From positions 62,001 through 126,000 of the forward strand of contig NZ_JABFDI010000012.1 of NCBI RefSeq assembly GCF_013403915.1: a DNA stretch of 64,000 bases, written 5' to 3'. The position numbers and the translations under genes were made by a program. Shown here piece after piece: positions 1 through 8,819 of the stretch (position 1 is the first letter of the stretch; the number at the start of each line of letters is the position of its first letter). Source of the DNA: Winogradskyella pacifica (lineage in GTDB: Bacteria > Bacteroidota > Bacteroidia > Flavobacteriales > Flavobacteriaceae). Below the pieces are notes generated by a model, which saw only the letters and a list, made by a program, of their open reading frames with translations, searched no databases and was not told the DNA's origin.

Positions 1-1035
1 TACGGAAACATTCTTCCAGAATTTGACAGACTTTACAAAGATTTTGCACCTATAAATATTAAGCGCAGAAACTTTATAGAGGTCTTCTTAACCACCAATG
101 AATTAATGCAAATGACCTTTAGAGCGTATCAAGTTGAGCAGGCTTTAATCGCCAACTCTGAGAATCTAGAAAGAGGAAAAGAAGTTTTAACGGGTCAGTT
201 ACAAGGTATTCATAAAAATTATGATGTAGATTTAGATAAAGGTGTGTACGAAAATGTAATGCCTTTATATGGAAAATCTGTAGATGCATCAATTTACGAT
301 AAAACAGCGTTTACCAATTTAGAATCGGCATTACAATTATTAGAAGGTGATGCAGAAACCGTAATTAAAAATCTTAATGACGATGCTGCCTATGCCTATG
401 CAAAACCTATAATTGCAGAGTTTTTTGACACGCTTAATCCTGAATATTTACAAAAAAACGAACCCATAACGGCTTTACAAACTAAGTACATGACGGCACT
501 TATGGAAGCTTTACCTAATGAGCGTTATTTTCCGGATGCTAATAGTACACTTCGTGTTACTTACGGTCAAGTAAGAGGGTATTCTCCAAGAGACGCGGTG
601 TATTACGAACCCGTAAGTTACTTAGATGGTGTTATTGAAAAGTACATTCCGGGTGATTACGAATTCGATGTGCCTCAAAAATTAATTGAATTATATGAAG
701 CGAAAGACTACGGACAATATGCTGACAGTAACGGAAAAGTACCTGTTTGCTTTTTAGGAACAAATCATACTACAGGTGGAAACTCTGGAAGTCCTGCAAT
801 TGATGCGCATGGAAATTTAGTCGGATTAAACTTCGACCGTGTTTGGGAAGGGACCATGAGTGACATGAATTACGATCCTGAAATTTGCCGAAATATTATG
901 GTAGATTTACGCTACGTACTTTTTATTGTCGATAAATATGCTGGAGCAAAACATCTGATTGATGAAATGGAATTGGTGCATCCTAAGACCGATAGCTCTA
1001 AGAAAAAGAAGAAAAGAAAAAGTAAAAAGAAGTAA
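1..1035 (+). CDS. S46 family dipeptidyl-peptidase, C-terminal part (DPP11-like)
   Basis: The reading frame is open from base 1, so the gene is cut by the window edge; 344 C-terminal residues are visible of a family that is usually about 700 long. S46 enzymes are periplasmic serine exopeptidases that remove dipeptides from peptide N-termini. The nucleophile motif GNSGSP is at 778-795, with the Ser codon at 784-786; the catalytic His and Asp would lie upstream, outside the window. Exactly 18 residues after the Ser is an Arg (838-840, in LNFDRVWEG). In Porphyromonas DPP11 that spacing corresponds to Ser655/Arg673, which selects acidic P1 residues, whereas DPP7 has Gly there; an Asp/Glu-specific enzyme is therefore inferred. 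The last dozen residues are almost all Lys/Arg, an odd tail. A terminator follows. Confidence 0.9.
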   Translation, partial: YGNILPEFDRLYKDFAPINIKRRNFIEVFLTTNELMQMTFRAYQVEQALIANSENLERGKEVLTGQLQGIHKNYDVDLDKGVYENVMPLYGKSVDASIYDKTAFTNLESALQLLEGDAETVIKNLNDDAAYAYAKPIIAEFFDTLNPEYLQKNEPITALQTKYMTALMEALPNERYFPDANSTLRVTYGQVRGYSPRDAVYYEPVSYLDGVIEKYIPGDYEFDVPQKLIELYEAKDYGQYADSNGKVPVCFLGTNHTTGGNSGSPAIDAHGNLVGLNFDRVWEGTMSDMNYDPEICRNIMVDLRYVLFIVDKYAGAKHLIDEMELVHPKTDSSKKKKKRKSKKK

Positions 1036-1082
1036 GCAGTATTTTAGTATTCAGTTGGCAGTTGCCAGTATATAAAAATATT

Positions 1083-1122
1083 AAGCTCTCACACGTTTCA
1101 CAAACTTGTGAGAGCTTTTTTT
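1083..1122 (+). terminator. Rho-independent terminator after the S46 peptidase
   Basis: An 11-bp perfect stem (AAGCTCTCACA with TGTGAGAGCTT) is followed by a run of T on the plus strand, 48 bases after the peptidase stop codon. Confidence 0.85.
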
Positions 1123-1140
1123 ATGGGCTACATCTTTAGA

Positions 1141-1302
1141 GGCTTCTCGATACAATTTTCTCGTACCTCGAAAATCACTCGAAGTGACGTAATGATTGTA
1201 ATTAGAAGTTTTTAAAATTGAAACACAAGTATCAGTTCGAGTGGAATTGCTTTTTTTTGCAATTTTGTAGTTCGACTGCGCTCAGTAAAGCTATCGAGAA
1301 CC
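1141..1302. repeat. Dispersed palindromic intergenic repeat
   Basis: This non-coding stretch has outer inverted arms (TCTCGATA near 1147 and TATCGAGA near 1293) and inner pieces such as ACTCGAAGTGACG and TTCGACTGCGCTCAG (1271-1285). The last piece recurs at 50024-50038 and, reverse-complemented, inside truB at 22204-22217. From general knowledge, such elements are common between flavobacterial genes. Function unknown. Confidence 0.6.
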
Positions 1303-1321
1303 TGTAAGCGTTAAATCTTAA

Positions 1322-1792
1322 TTACTTCAATATACTCTTCACAATTTTTAAATGGTGATTGGTATGTGCATCCAAGAACTGCACAACTTTATATTTATTT
1401 ATATTACCAAATAAAGGATGCTTAAAATAAGCATTGTCGTCTAAACTAGATATCGTTGTTATCTTCGCTCTCGCTTCTGCTAATTGTAATAAAATATCAG
1501 CCTCTAAAATGACTTCAGGTGGTGTCACATATTTTGGTGCTTTCGCTTTTCCTCTTGGAAAGAATCTAAACTTCAATAACAATTTACCTATAAAACTAAA
1601 ATTATCCTCATACAAAGCCGGGTCTGAATTCTGCATTGTTGTCACCACAGCGTTAATCACTTTTAAGCTATGATCTAAATGCCAAGCGACATTAGCTTTT
1701 GAAACATTAGTATTTAGAATTTCACATTGTGGAATATAACCTTCAATTTGGTTTAATGCATTTTGTAAAACTGTAATATCTAACTTTTTCAT
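1322..1792 (-). CDS. DinB-like / DUF1569 family protein
   Basis: A 156-residue protein with the look of the DinB/DUF1569 four-helix bundle family. Histidine-containing motifs WHLDHS near the N-terminus and HTNHHLKI near the C-terminus are placed as metal ligands would be in DinB-like proteins. No signal peptide or membrane segment is seen. DinB-like proteins bind metals and some are thiol-dependent transferases, but no substrate can be proposed here. It is a single gene, separated from ahcY by a terminator and facing the same way. The family call rests on the histidine pattern and the length, so it is moderate. Confidence 0.7.
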   Translation of the reverse strand: MKKLDITVLQNALNQIEGYIPQCEILNTNVSKANVAWHLDHSLKVINAVVTTMQNSDPALYEDNFSFIGKLLLKFRFFPRGKAKAPKYVTPPEVILEADILLQLAEARAKITTISSLDDNAYFKHPLFGNINKYKVVQFLDAHTNHHLKIVKSILK

Positions 1793-1961
1793 TTAAATTT
1801 ATTTTGTTGAAAGGTAATTAAAATGAATCTGGCTAAAAAGTTTGTTTTGTCAAATGCACTAACGATTGAAACGGCATCCTTTTTTGAGGCACGAGAAAAA
1901 GATATAGTGAAAAGCGTGGTTTAATTTGGTGCTAAAAACCAAATTAAAATTGCCCAAATAA

Positions 1962-1993
1962 AAAAACCCCAAACACGAATGCTTGGGATTTTT
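1962..1993 (-). terminator. Rho-independent terminator of ahcY
   Basis: Read on the minus strand, the stem CCCAAGCA / TGTTTGGGG is followed by a T-run. It lies about 70 bases past the ahcY stop. A second 8-bp inverted repeat (AATTTGGT / ACCAAATT) sits at 1923-1945. Confidence 0.75.
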
Positions 1994-2059
1994 AAAATTC
2001 AGTTTCTATTAATGAGATTGCCACGTCGCTATAAAGCGCCCCGCAATGACATTCTTTGA

Positions 2060-3376
2060 TTAGTATCTGTAATGCTCAGGCTTATAAGGACCTTCAACTT
2101 TCACACCAATATAATCAGCTTGGTATTCTGCCAATTCAGTCAACTCAACACCAATTTTTTCTAAGTGTAATTTTGCTACTTTTTCGTCTAAAACTTTAGG
2201 TAACATGTAAACATCGTTTTCGTAGTTTGCACTGTTTTTCCAAAGTTCAATCTGCGCTAAAGTCTGATTTGTAAATGAATTACTCATTACAAAACTTGGA
2301 TGACCAGTTGCACAACCTAAGTTTACTAAACGACCTTCAGCAAGTAAAATAATATCTTTTCCGTTGATGTTGTATTTGTCTACTTGAGGCTTAATGGTAT
2401 CTTTAGTAGCACCATGTTTCTCGTTTAACCAACCTACTTGAATTTCGTTATCAAAGTGACCAATATTTGCTACAATCACTTTGTCTTTCATTGCTTCGAA
2501 ATGTTCAGCACGTACGATATCTTTATTTCCAGTTGTTGTGATAATAATATCAGAATTACCAACAACAGTTTCTAATTTCTTTACTTCAAAACCGTCCATT
2601 GCAGCTTGTAACGCACAAATCGGGTCAATTTCTGTAACGGTAACAATAGAACCTGCACCTTTAAAAGAAGCCGCTGTACCTTTACCAACATCACCATAAC
2701 CACAAACCGTTACACGTTTACCAGCTAACATAATATCTGTTGCGCGACGAATTGCATCTACTGCAGATTCTTTACAACCGTATTTATTATCAAACTTAGA
2801 TTTAGTTACAGAATCATTCACGTTAATTGCTGGCATTGTTAAAGTACCATTCTTAACACGCTCGTAAAGTCTGTGAACTCCAGTCGTTGTTTCTTCCGAA
2901 AGACCTTTTATACCTTCTGATAATTCTGGGTATTTATCTAAAACCATATTAGTTAAATCACCACCATCATCTAAAATCATGTTTAATGGCTTACGATCTT
3001 CACCAAAGAATAATGTTTGTTCAATACACCAATCAAATTCTTCTTCTGTTAATCCTTTCCATGCATAAACCGCAGTTCCTGCAGCAGCAATTGCAGCAGC
3101 AGCTTGATCTTGCGTAGAGAAAATATTACAAGAACTCCAAGTTACTTCAGCTCCAAGAGCTTGTAAAGTTTCTATTAAAACTGCTGTTTGAATCGTCATG
3201 TGAAGACATCCAGCAATTCGCGCTCCTTTTAAAGGCTGCTCATTTTTGTATTCTTCACGTAAACTCATTAAACCTGGCATTTCTGCTTCAGCTAAATTAA
3301 TTTCTTTTCTTCCCCAAGCCGCAAGCGACATATCTTTTACCTTGTTAGGCACGTAAGCAACTGTTTTATTACTCAT
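2060..3376 (-). CDS. ahcY: Adenosylhomocysteinase (SAH hydrolase)
   Basis: A 438-residue NAD-dependent cytoplasmic enzyme that splits S-adenosylhomocysteine into adenosine and homocysteine, relieving product inhibition of methyltransferases. Visible features are the N-terminal substrate domain with [10 protein letters not shown], the Rossmann motif GYGDVGKG (about residues 226-233), the NAIGH-like segment NIGHFDNEI and the family-typical C-terminus KPEHYRY, which supplies the Lys/Tyr NAD contacts. Length is normal for the family and the start ATG is clear. No SAM or SAH riboswitch is visible upstream. It is transcribed alone, from a TANNTTTG-type -7 element. Confidence 0.97.
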   Translation of the reverse strand: MSNKTVAYVPNKVKDMSLAAWGRKEINLAEAEMPGLMSLREEYKNEQPLKGARIAGCLHMTIQTAVLIETLQALGAEVTWSSCNIFSTQDQAAAAIAAAGTAVYAWKGLTEEEFDWCIEQTLFFGEDRKPLNMILDDGGDLTNMVLDKYPELSEGIKGLSEETTTGVHRLYERVKNGTLTMPAINVNDSVTKSKFDNKYGCKESAVDAIRRATDIMLAGKRVTVCGYGDVGKGTAASFKGAGSIVTVTEIDPICALQAAMDGFEVKKLETVVGNSDIIITTTGNKDIVRAEHFEAMKDKVIVANIGHFDNEIQVGWLNEKHGATKDTIKPQVDKYNINGKDIILLAEGRLVNLGCATGHPSFVMSNSFTNQTLAQIELWKNSANYENDVYMLPKVLDEKVAKLHLEKIGVELTELAEYQADYIGVKVEGPYKPEHYRY

Positions 3377-3476
3377 ATTATTTTCTTTGTTTTTATATTT
3401 TAAAACACCTTTGGGTTTAGCACTTAAATAGTTAAATTCGCTTATCTAAAAAATGCTAAATCTGCCTTAGGCGATG

Positions 3477-3484
3477 CAAAGATA
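3477..3484 (-). promoter_or_regulatory. Bacteroidota -7 promoter element for ahcY
   Basis: The minus strand reads TATCTTTG, an exact match to TANNTTTG, about 100 bases upstream of the ahcY start. No convincing -33 TTTG is seen at the expected distance. It overlaps the upstream region of the divergent gene at 3508. Confidence 0.5.
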
Positions 3485-3507
3485 ATCAATAACATTCAGA
3501 ATTCTAA

Positions 3508-4134
3508 ATGCCACTATACAAATCCATTAGTGTAAATTCACAAACTACTGTTAAAATCTGGAAGATTGAAGAATCTTATGATGCTCTATTTCAGCCCCTA
3601 GACCTAAAACCACAAAGTTTACAACGTGTGTTAGGCATGAAAAGTGAGCTACATCAACGTGGTTTTTTAAGTGTTAGACATTTGCTACACGAGTTTGGTT
3701 ATACAGACCAAGATTTATATTATGACGATAATGGAAAACCGCACCTTAAAGATGGAAAACACATTTCCATAACCCATTCCTTTACATTTGCTGGTGTTAT
3801 TATTAGTGATAATGAAGTCGGAATTGATATCGAAAAACAACGTGAAAAAATAGAAGTCATAGCACATAAATTTGTCGATTATGAATCTAATTATTTAAAA
3901 TCTACAGACGAAGATTACATTAATAGATTGACCGTCATTTGGGGAATTAAGGAATCTCTTTATAAGCTTTTTGCTACTCCAGGCATGTTATTTAAAGAGC
4001 ATTTTTTGGTCATTCCATTTATGCTAAAAGATGGAGAAACTGTCGCTTGGATAGATTATAAAAACAAAAAACACAGATATAACACGGCTTTTTTAGAGTT
4101 TGAAGGTTTTACTTGTGCTTATGTGGTTCCATAA
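3508..4134 (+). CDS. 4'-phosphopantetheinyl transferase superfamily protein
   Basis: A 208-residue Sfp/AcpS-superfamily enzyme that transfers the phosphopantetheine arm of CoA to a Ser of a carrier protein. The two diagnostic motifs are present: GIDIEK (residues 105-110, Mg2+ ligands) and WGIKESLYK (145-153). Upstream is the substrate-binding segment GKPHLKDGKHISITHS. The length fits the Sfp-like two-repeat form rather than the small AcpS. The stop codon overlaps the next start by one base (TAATG), so it is translationally coupled to the GGGP synthase gene. The carrier-protein target cannot be told from the context. Confidence 0.92.
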   Translation: MPLYKSISVNSQTTVKIWKIEESYDALFQPLDLKPQSLQRVLGMKSELHQRGFLSVRHLLHEFGYTDQDLYYDDNGKPHLKDGKHISITHSFTFAGVIISDNEVGIDIEKQREKIEVIAHKFVDYESNYLKSTDEDYINRLTVIWGIKESLYKLFATPGMLFKEHFLVIPFMLKDGETVAWIDYKNKKHRYNTAFLEFEGFTCAYVVP

Positions 4135-4865
4135 TGAATAATCTCCTCAAAAATATAATCGACGCTGTAAAAAAGGACATTAAACAATTAGCTGTTTTAA
4201 TAGATCCTGATAAGATGAGGATTGAAACCGTTTCTAGTTTTATAGCTAAAGTCAACCAATCTATTGCTACACATATTTTTGTTGGAGGAAGCGAAGTTGA
4301 CGACGGTTTAACTGAAACTTTAGTCATCGAAATAAAAAAATACACCGCACTTCCTATAATTCTATTTCCTGGAGATGTCATTCAAATTACAGATAAAGCG
4401 GATGGCATTTTATTTTTGTCTTTAATTTCTGGACGAAATCCTGATTATTTAATAGGAAAACAAGTAGAAGCCGTTTCAAAATTAGCCAAAACTAATCTTG
4501 AAATTATTCCAACAGGCTATGTGCTTATAGAAAACGGAAAAGAAACCGCAGTACAACGTGTTAGTGAAACAAAACCGATTAAACGAAGTGACATTCAAAT
4601 TATAAAAGACACCGCTAAAGCTGGTGAATTATTAGGAATGAAACTTATTTATCTCGAAGCTGGTAGCGGAGCCACACACCCTATTGAACCTCATATTATT
4701 TCTGAAGTTAAACAACTATTAAACATCCCGTTGATAGTTGGAGGTGGCATTAGAAGTAAAGCAGAAATAGAATCCGCCTATAAAGCAGGAGCAGATTTGG
4801 TGGTCATTGGAACAGCTTTTGAAGAGGAAGAATCCTTCTTTAATGAATTAAAAAACTTAACCTAA
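4134..4865 (+). CDS. Geranylgeranylglyceryl phosphate synthase family protein
   Basis: A 243-residue TIM-barrel prenyltransferase of the PcrB/GGGPS family, which joins a polyprenyl diphosphate to sn-glycerol-1-phosphate to form an archaeal-type ether lipid precursor. Motifs seen are DPDKM near the N-terminus, VGGSEVDDG, YLEAGSGA and the phosphate-binding VGGGIRSKAEI near the C-terminus. I chose the ATG at 4134, which overlaps the previous stop; the ATG at 4113 would lie deep in the upstream gene. Group II GGGPS enzymes are known in Flavobacteriia. The role in the bacterial membrane is not settled, and the prenyl chain length cannot be read from the sequence by eye. Confidence 0.92.
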   Translation: MNNLLKNIIDAVKKDIKQLAVLIDPDKMRIETVSSFIAKVNQSIATHIFVGGSEVDDGLTETLVIEIKKYTALPIILFPGDVIQITDKADGILFLSLISGRNPDYLIGKQVEAVSKLAKTNLEIIPTGYVLIENGKETAVQRVSETKPIKRSDIQIIKDTAKAGELLGMKLIYLEAGSGATHPIEPHIISEVKQLLNIPLIVGGGIRSKAEIESAYKAGADLVVIGTAFEEEESFFNELKNLT

Positions 4866-4866
4866 T

Positions 4867-5127
4867 ATGGAAATATCAGTAGATCTTACGCTTTCACCGT
4901 TACAAAATGATTACGAAAAGCATGTCATTAATTTTATTAAAGCACTGCGCAATTCAAAATTTAAAGTTTTAGAAAACCCCTTAAGCACACAAATATTTGG
5001 AAACTATGATGAGCTTATGCCTTTTCTAACTCAAGAAATAAAGCGTTCTCTTAATGATGTGGATATTTCTGTGCTCACCATGAAATTAGTTAAGACAAAT
5101 AGAAGCGACTATGAACCAAATTTTTGA
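4867..5127 (+). CDS. Thiamine-binding-like protein (MTH1187/YkoF-type)
   Basis: An 86-residue cytoplasmic protein resembling COG0011, the MTH1187/YkoF ferredoxin-like fold linked to thiamine (HMP) binding. It starts MEISVDLTLSPLQ and has the family pattern of an N-terminal strand followed by a helix and FKVLENPLSTQIFG. It begins two bases after the previous stop and overlaps the PnuC-type gene by 17 bases, which suggests coupled translation. A TPP riboswitch lies 3.4 kb downstream, so a role in thiamine handling is inferred from context. Family membership is fairly likely; the ligand is not proven. Confidence 0.72.
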   Translation: MEISVDLTLSPLQNDYEKHVINFIKALRNSKFKVLENPLSTQIFGNYDELMPFLTQEIKRSLNDVDISVLTMKLVKTNRSDYEPNF

Positions 5128-5740
5128 TTTCTTTCTAGAGCCCTATAGAACAGCTTCAACATTCAATATTATTATTGAAATTATAGCCGTAATATTTGGT
5201 ATTGCTAGTGTTTGGTATGCTCAAAGAGAAAACATATTAGTATTTCCTACAGGAATCATTAATACCGTTATTTTTGTTTATCTGTGTTATGTATTTACTC
5301 TATATGGTGATTTAACCATTAACATTTACTACACTTTAATGAGTGTTTATGGTTGGTATATGTGGAAAAAAACCATAAAAGGAGAAGAAATATCTGTAAC
5401 AAAATCGACTTCAAAAGATTGGAAAACAGCGATTCTAATCTTTACGACGACCATTATATTTGTCGTTTGTGTCTATTTGTATTTTGATCGCTTTGATAGA
5501 ATAACAGATTATATAGATACAATAACAACTGGTATTTTCTTTGCAGCTATGTGGCTAATGGCAAATAAAAAAATAGAACATTGGATTTTGTGGATTGTTG
5601 CAGATATCATTTCTATTCCCTTATATTTTGTAAAAGGATTAGGGTTTACCGGACTGCAATTCATCATATTTTTAATATTAGCAATTCAAGGCTATAGAGC
5701 ATGGAAGACGCACTTAAACAACAACCATCAAACTGCATAA
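5111..5740 (+). CDS. pnuC: PnuC-family transporter, probably for thiamine (PnuT-like)
   Basis: A 209-residue inner-membrane protein with six to seven hydrophobic segments and typical PnuC sequence (QRENILVFPTGIINTVIFV and WYMWKKT). PnuC proteins facilitate uptake of a vitamin precursor that is trapped by phosphorylation. In Bacteroidota a subgroup, PnuT, carries thiamine, and here it lies between a thiamine-binding-like protein and a P-loop kinase-like protein, near a TPP riboswitch, so thiamine is more likely than nicotinamide riboside. It overlaps the next gene by 40 bases. Family confidence is high; substrate is inferred. Confidence 0.88.
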   Translation: MNQIFDFFLEPYRTASTFNIIIEIIAVIFGIASVWYAQRENILVFPTGIINTVIFVYLCYVFTLYGDLTINIYYTLMSVYGWYMWKKTIKGEEISVTKSTSKDWKTAILIFTTTIIFVVCVYLYFDRFDRITDYIDTITTGIFFAAMWLMANKKIEHWILWIVADIISIPLYFVKGLGFTGLQFIIFLILAIQGYRAWKTHLNNNHQTA

Positions 5741-6270
5741 AAGTAGTTTTATTTGGTCCTGAATCTACAGGAAAAACAACACTTTCGACACAGTTAGCCA
5801 AGCATTATAATACCGTTTGGGTACCAGAGTATTCACGAACTTATCTTCAAGATAAGTGGGACAATGAGGGGAAAATTTGCGAACCCAAAGACATACTTCC
5901 CATAGCAATTGGGCAAATGAAACTTGAAAACGAATTAGCACAAAAAACGGACTCAGTTTTAATTTGTGACACTAATTTACTGGAAACTAAGGTCTATAGC
6001 GAAGTATATTACCAAGGAGCATGTGACCCGATTTTAAATATATATGCTCTAAAAAATTTTTATAATCTTTACTTTTTAACCTATATTGACACACCTTGGG
6101 AAGATGACGACCTGAGAGACAAGCCCAATGAACGCGAACATATGTTTAATGCTTTCGAATCTGCTTTAAAAACCTATAAAAAACCTTATATAATTTTAAA
6201 AGGGAATAAAAAAGAACGACTAGAACTAGCTGTTAAGCATATTGATAACTTATTAATGAACAAGATATGA
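5701..6270 (+). CDS. NadR-like P-loop ATPase / kinase
   Basis: A 189-residue soluble protein with Walker A GPESTGKT (residues 19-26), a following YSRTYLQ segment and ICDTNLLET as a Walker B-like strand. This resembles the C-terminal ribosylnicotinamide kinase domain of NadR (AAA_28 type) without the HTH or NMN adenylyltransferase parts. Such kinases trap the substrate brought in by PnuC proteins. Given its 40-base overlap with the PnuC gene and the thiamine context, a thiamine kinase or pyrophosphokinase role is a reasonable inference, not shown by sequence. It overlaps the next gene by four bases (ATGA). Confidence 0.85.
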   Translation: MEDALKQQPSNCIKVVLFGPESTGKTTLSTQLAKHYNTVWVPEYSRTYLQDKWDNEGKICEPKDILPIAIGQMKLENELAQKTDSVLICDTNLLETKVYSEVYYQGACDPILNIYALKNFYNLYFLTYIDTPWEDDDLRDKPNEREHMFNAFESALKTYKKPYIILKGNKKERLELAVKHIDNLLMNKI

Positions 6271-7823
6271 GTTTTACTGAAAACGACATCTACCAAATAG
6301 AATCTAACGATTTAACTTTAACAGGAATTAAAAATCAAATCGAGATTTTTGAAACCGGAATTCCATTTACAAATGTTTCAGATGCGGCTACATTAAATAA
6401 CGGAATTATGCCATTAAACGATTCTAAAATTGAAGCGTATGTTGCATTATTTGAGGCCGAGAAAGATAAAAAATCGTTATTAAAGTTTGTGCCAGCTTCT
6501 GGAGCAGCAACACGGATGTTCAAATTTCTGTTCAAATTTGTTGGTGAATATAATTCCAATGAGCAATCTCTAAATTCATATATAAATAAAAACAACCTTA
6601 GAGAGCTATCCTTATTTATGGTCGGCTTAGAGAAGTTTCCATTTTACAATCAGGTATTAGAATTGCTAGAAACTAAAGGGATTGATTTTGAAAACTTATC
6701 TAATCAAGAAAAGGTTTGGCATTTTGCAAAGGCTATGTTAGATGAAAATCAACTCAACTTTGGAAACCAACCTAAAGGATTATTACCGTTTCACGATTAT
6801 AAAAAGAACCATATTTCTACCGCTTTTGAAGAACACTTATACGAAGCCGCTTTATACGCAACAAGCAATGGAGTCGCTAAACTTCACTTTACGATTTCAG
6901 AAGTTTATGAACACAGGTTTACCGATGAGTTTAAAAATATTCAAAATCAGGTTGAAGAAAATACCGGAGTAACATTCGATATATCGTTTTCATACCAGCA
7001 ACATTCTACGGATACAATTGCTGTAACGTTAAAAAATAGACCTTTTAGAGAAACCGACGGCACGTTATTGTTTAGACCATCTGGACATGGTGCCTTACTA
7101 AAAAACTTAAATACTTTAGAAGCTGATATCATTTTTGTTAAAAATATTGATAACGTCGTTGTCTATAAATACATAGATGAAGTCGCAAAGTATAAAAAAG
7201 TATTAGCTGGCATCTTAATTGAATTACAAACTAAAGCATTCGAGTATTTACACGAATTAGACTCAGAACAGATTAATGAAGGTACATTGGTCGCGGTAGA
7301 GAATTTCTTAACGCACAAATTAAGCATCAAAATATCCGATGAGTACAAAAAATATACCGATCGTTATAAAATTGAATATTTAAAAGAAAAATTAAACCGA
7401 CCAATTCGTGTATGTGGTATGGTAAAGAACGAAGGTGAACCTGGCGGTGGTCCGTTTTGGGTAAAAGATCATAAATCTAACCAATCACTTCAAATTGTAG
7501 AGTCGGCACAAATCAATTTAAAAGATCCAAAACAAGAAGACATTCTTAAAAATGCCACACACTTTAATCCCGTAGATTTAGTTTGTGGGGTAAAAAATTA
7601 CAAAGGTGAGAAATTCGATTTAGAAAAATATGTAGACCATAATGCCGCTTTTATAACCGAGAAAACCAAAAACGGCAAGGACTTAAAAGCATTAGAATTA
7701 CCTGGACTTTGGAACGGAAGTATGGCACATTGGAGTACTATTTTTGTTGAAGTTCCAATCATTACGTTTAACCCAGTAAAGACTGTAAACGATTTATTAA
7801 AATCACCACATCAAATTAAATAA
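6267..7823 (+). CDS. DUF4301 family protein
   Basis: A 518-residue soluble protein of the Bacteroidota-typical DUF4301 family. Recognisable segments are KFVPASGAATRMFKFLF in the N-terminal part, HFTISEVYEHRF in the middle, and CGMVKNEGEPGGGPFWV towards the C-terminus. The SGAATRMFK segment and the glycine-rich stretch suggest a nucleotidyltransferase-like, phosphate-binding fold, but no reaction is known to me. It starts inside the stop of the ATPase gene (ATGA) and ends two bases before the arfB start, so it is in one operon with them. Length is as expected for the family. Confidence 0.85.
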   Translation: MSFTENDIYQIESNDLTLTGIKNQIEIFETGIPFTNVSDAATLNNGIMPLNDSKIEAYVALFEAEKDKKSLLKFVPASGAATRMFKFLFKFVGEYNSNEQSLNSYINKNNLRELSLFMVGLEKFPFYNQVLELLETKGIDFENLSNQEKVWHFAKAMLDENQLNFGNQPKGLLPFHDYKKNHISTAFEEHLYEAALYATSNGVAKLHFTISEVYEHRFTDEFKNIQNQVEENTGVTFDISFSYQQHSTDTIAVTLKNRPFRETDGTLLFRPSGHGALLKNLNTLEADIIFVKNIDNVVVYKYIDEVAKYKKVLAGILIELQTKAFEYLHELDSEQINEGTLVAVENFLTHKLSIKISDEYKKYTDRYKIEYLKEKLNRPIRVCGMVKNEGEPGGGPFWVKDHKSNQSLQIVESAQINLKDPKQEDILKNATHFNPVDLVCGVKNYKGEKFDLEKYVDHNAAFITEKTKNGKDLKALELPGLWNGSMAHWSTIFVEVPIITFNPVKTVNDLLKSPHQIK

Positions 7824-7825
7824 TA

Positions 7826-8230
7826 GTGGATGTAACCTTACTTAAATCTGAAATAAACTACAAATACGTCCGAAGCTCGGGAAGCGGAGGGCAACATGTA
7901 AATAAGGTATCTTCAAAAGCTGAATTATACTTCGATCTTAGCAAGTCATCTGTTTTTAACGATGAGGAAAAACAAAAGCTTTCCGAATTTTTCAATAATC
8001 GTTTAACCAAAGATGGTGTTTTAATTCTAGCCTGTGACGAAAGTCGAAGTCAGTTTAGAAACAAAGCTTTAGTTACGCAGCGGTTTTTAGAATTAATTCA
8101 AGAAGGTTTAAAGGAAGACAAAAAACGAATTTCAACTCGGGTTCCAAGATTAGTAAAACGAAAACGTTTAAAAGCAAAACGTATTAATGCTGATAAAAAA
8201 GCAAATCGGAAGCCACCAACGCTTGAATAA
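7826..8230 (+). CDS. arfB: Alternative ribosome-rescue factor / peptidyl-tRNA hydrolase ArfB
   Basis: A 134-residue release-factor-like hydrolase that frees nascent chains from stalled ribosomes. The catalytic GGQ is at residues 21-23 within SSGSGGQHVNKV, and the C-terminal tail is rich in Lys/Arg (VKRKRLKAKRINADKKANRK), as required for binding the empty mRNA channel. It starts with GTG, two bases after the preceding stop. No stop-codon-recognition domain is present, which separates it from RF1 and RF2. It is the last gene before the repeat-bearing gap with the TPP riboswitch. Confidence 0.95.
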   Translation: MDVTLLKSEINYKYVRSSGSGGQHVNKVSSKAELYFDLSKSSVFNDEEKQKLSEFFNNRLTKDGVLILACDESRSQFRNKALVTQRFLELIQEGLKEDKKRISTRVPRLVKRKRLKAKRINADKKANRKPPTLE

Positions 8231-8261
8231 ACTCTCAAAATCAAAGCATTAAACTCCACAA

Positions 8262-8440
8262 AAATGCACGCAAAGGCGCAAAATTGTGCGGTTACTCCTT
8301 GTATTTTAGTTCCTTTGTGAGCATGTTTTATCAGGGTTCATTATTCAGTACAAATTGTAAAGTAATAAGATTGTATTTTTCTCATTCCTCATCTTTTTTC
8401 CTTTGCACCTCTGCGCCTTTGCACCTCTGCATGAAAAAAA
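8262..8440. repeat. TTTGCGCC-type dispersed repeat with inverted arms
   Basis: GCACGCAAAGGCGCAAA (8266-8282) is matched in opposite orientation by a 'tttgcacctctgcgcc' segment at 8403-8418. The same inverted pair of motifs occurs at 25059-25130 before leuS. It looks like a mobile or recombining non-coding element of the kind scattered in flavobacterial genomes. No convincing gene lies in it. Confidence 0.55.
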
Positions 8441-8504
8441 CTTCAAGTATTCATACCACAACAAAAAAAATCAAATTCATAATTCTTAATTCTAAAATCC
8501 GTTA

Positions 8505-8512
8505 TATCTTTG
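8505..8512 (+). promoter_or_regulatory. -7 promoter element upstream of the TPP riboswitch
   Basis: TATCTTTG is an exact TANNTTTG match ending about 15 bases before the riboswitch aptamer begins, so the transcript would start just ahead of the aptamer. Confidence 0.6.
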
Positions 8513-8524
8513 CCGCGTTCTCAA

Positions 8525-8600
8525 TAAAGGGGTGCCTAATATCGGCTGAGATCATACCCATTGAACCTAGAACAGGTAATGCTGTTTAGGAAACGAGCGT
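8525..8600 (+). ncRNA. TPP riboswitch (THI element)
   Basis: The conserved core of the thiamine pyrophosphate aptamer is readable: AGGGGTGCC at 8528-8536, GGCTGAGATCATACCC at 8544-8559, TTGAACCTAGAACAGGTAAT at 8561-8580, then GCTG and a GGAAAC closing side. Spacing and order match the known element. It lies upstream of a TonB-dependent receptor, so it should lower receptor synthesis when TPP is plentiful. An AT-rich hairpin with a T-run (8606-8627) follows and could be the expression platform. Confidence 0.95.
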
Positions 8601-8605
8601 AAGAA

Positions 8606-8627
8606 AATGTTTAGTAGACATTTTTAG
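8606..8627 (+). terminator. Hairpin with T-run after the TPP aptamer (possible expression platform)
   Basis: AAAATGT and ACATTTT form a 7-bp stem with a 7-base loop followed by Ts. It lies directly 3' of the aptamer and 190 bases before the receptor start, so premature termination is possible; the stem is weak. Confidence 0.4.
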
Positions 8628-8819
8628 CGAGTGCGATAAGGTTATCAATGATTGTTTTTCCACTTCTGAATTTTGATCTGTTATAATTTAATTATACATA
8701 GACAATTTCAAAAAGGAAAAAAGCAAGATTTAACTATCGCATAAGCATTAAGCTCACAGTAATTAATTATTTACCAAGAATAATGACCTCTTTTTATTCG
8801 ATTATAAATTTATAGTCGT

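Noticed and set aside
4113-4133. Upstream start of the GGGP synthase (seven extra codons)
   Set aside because: It would lie deep within the phosphopantetheinyl transferase gene; the ATG at 4134, overlapping that gene's stop, fits translational coupling and the family N-terminus.
8284-8589. Open frame of 101 codons on the plus strand before the TonB receptor
   Set aside because: It runs through the TPP riboswitch aptamer and a dispersed repeat; composition is not protein-like and no start context or homologue is recognised.
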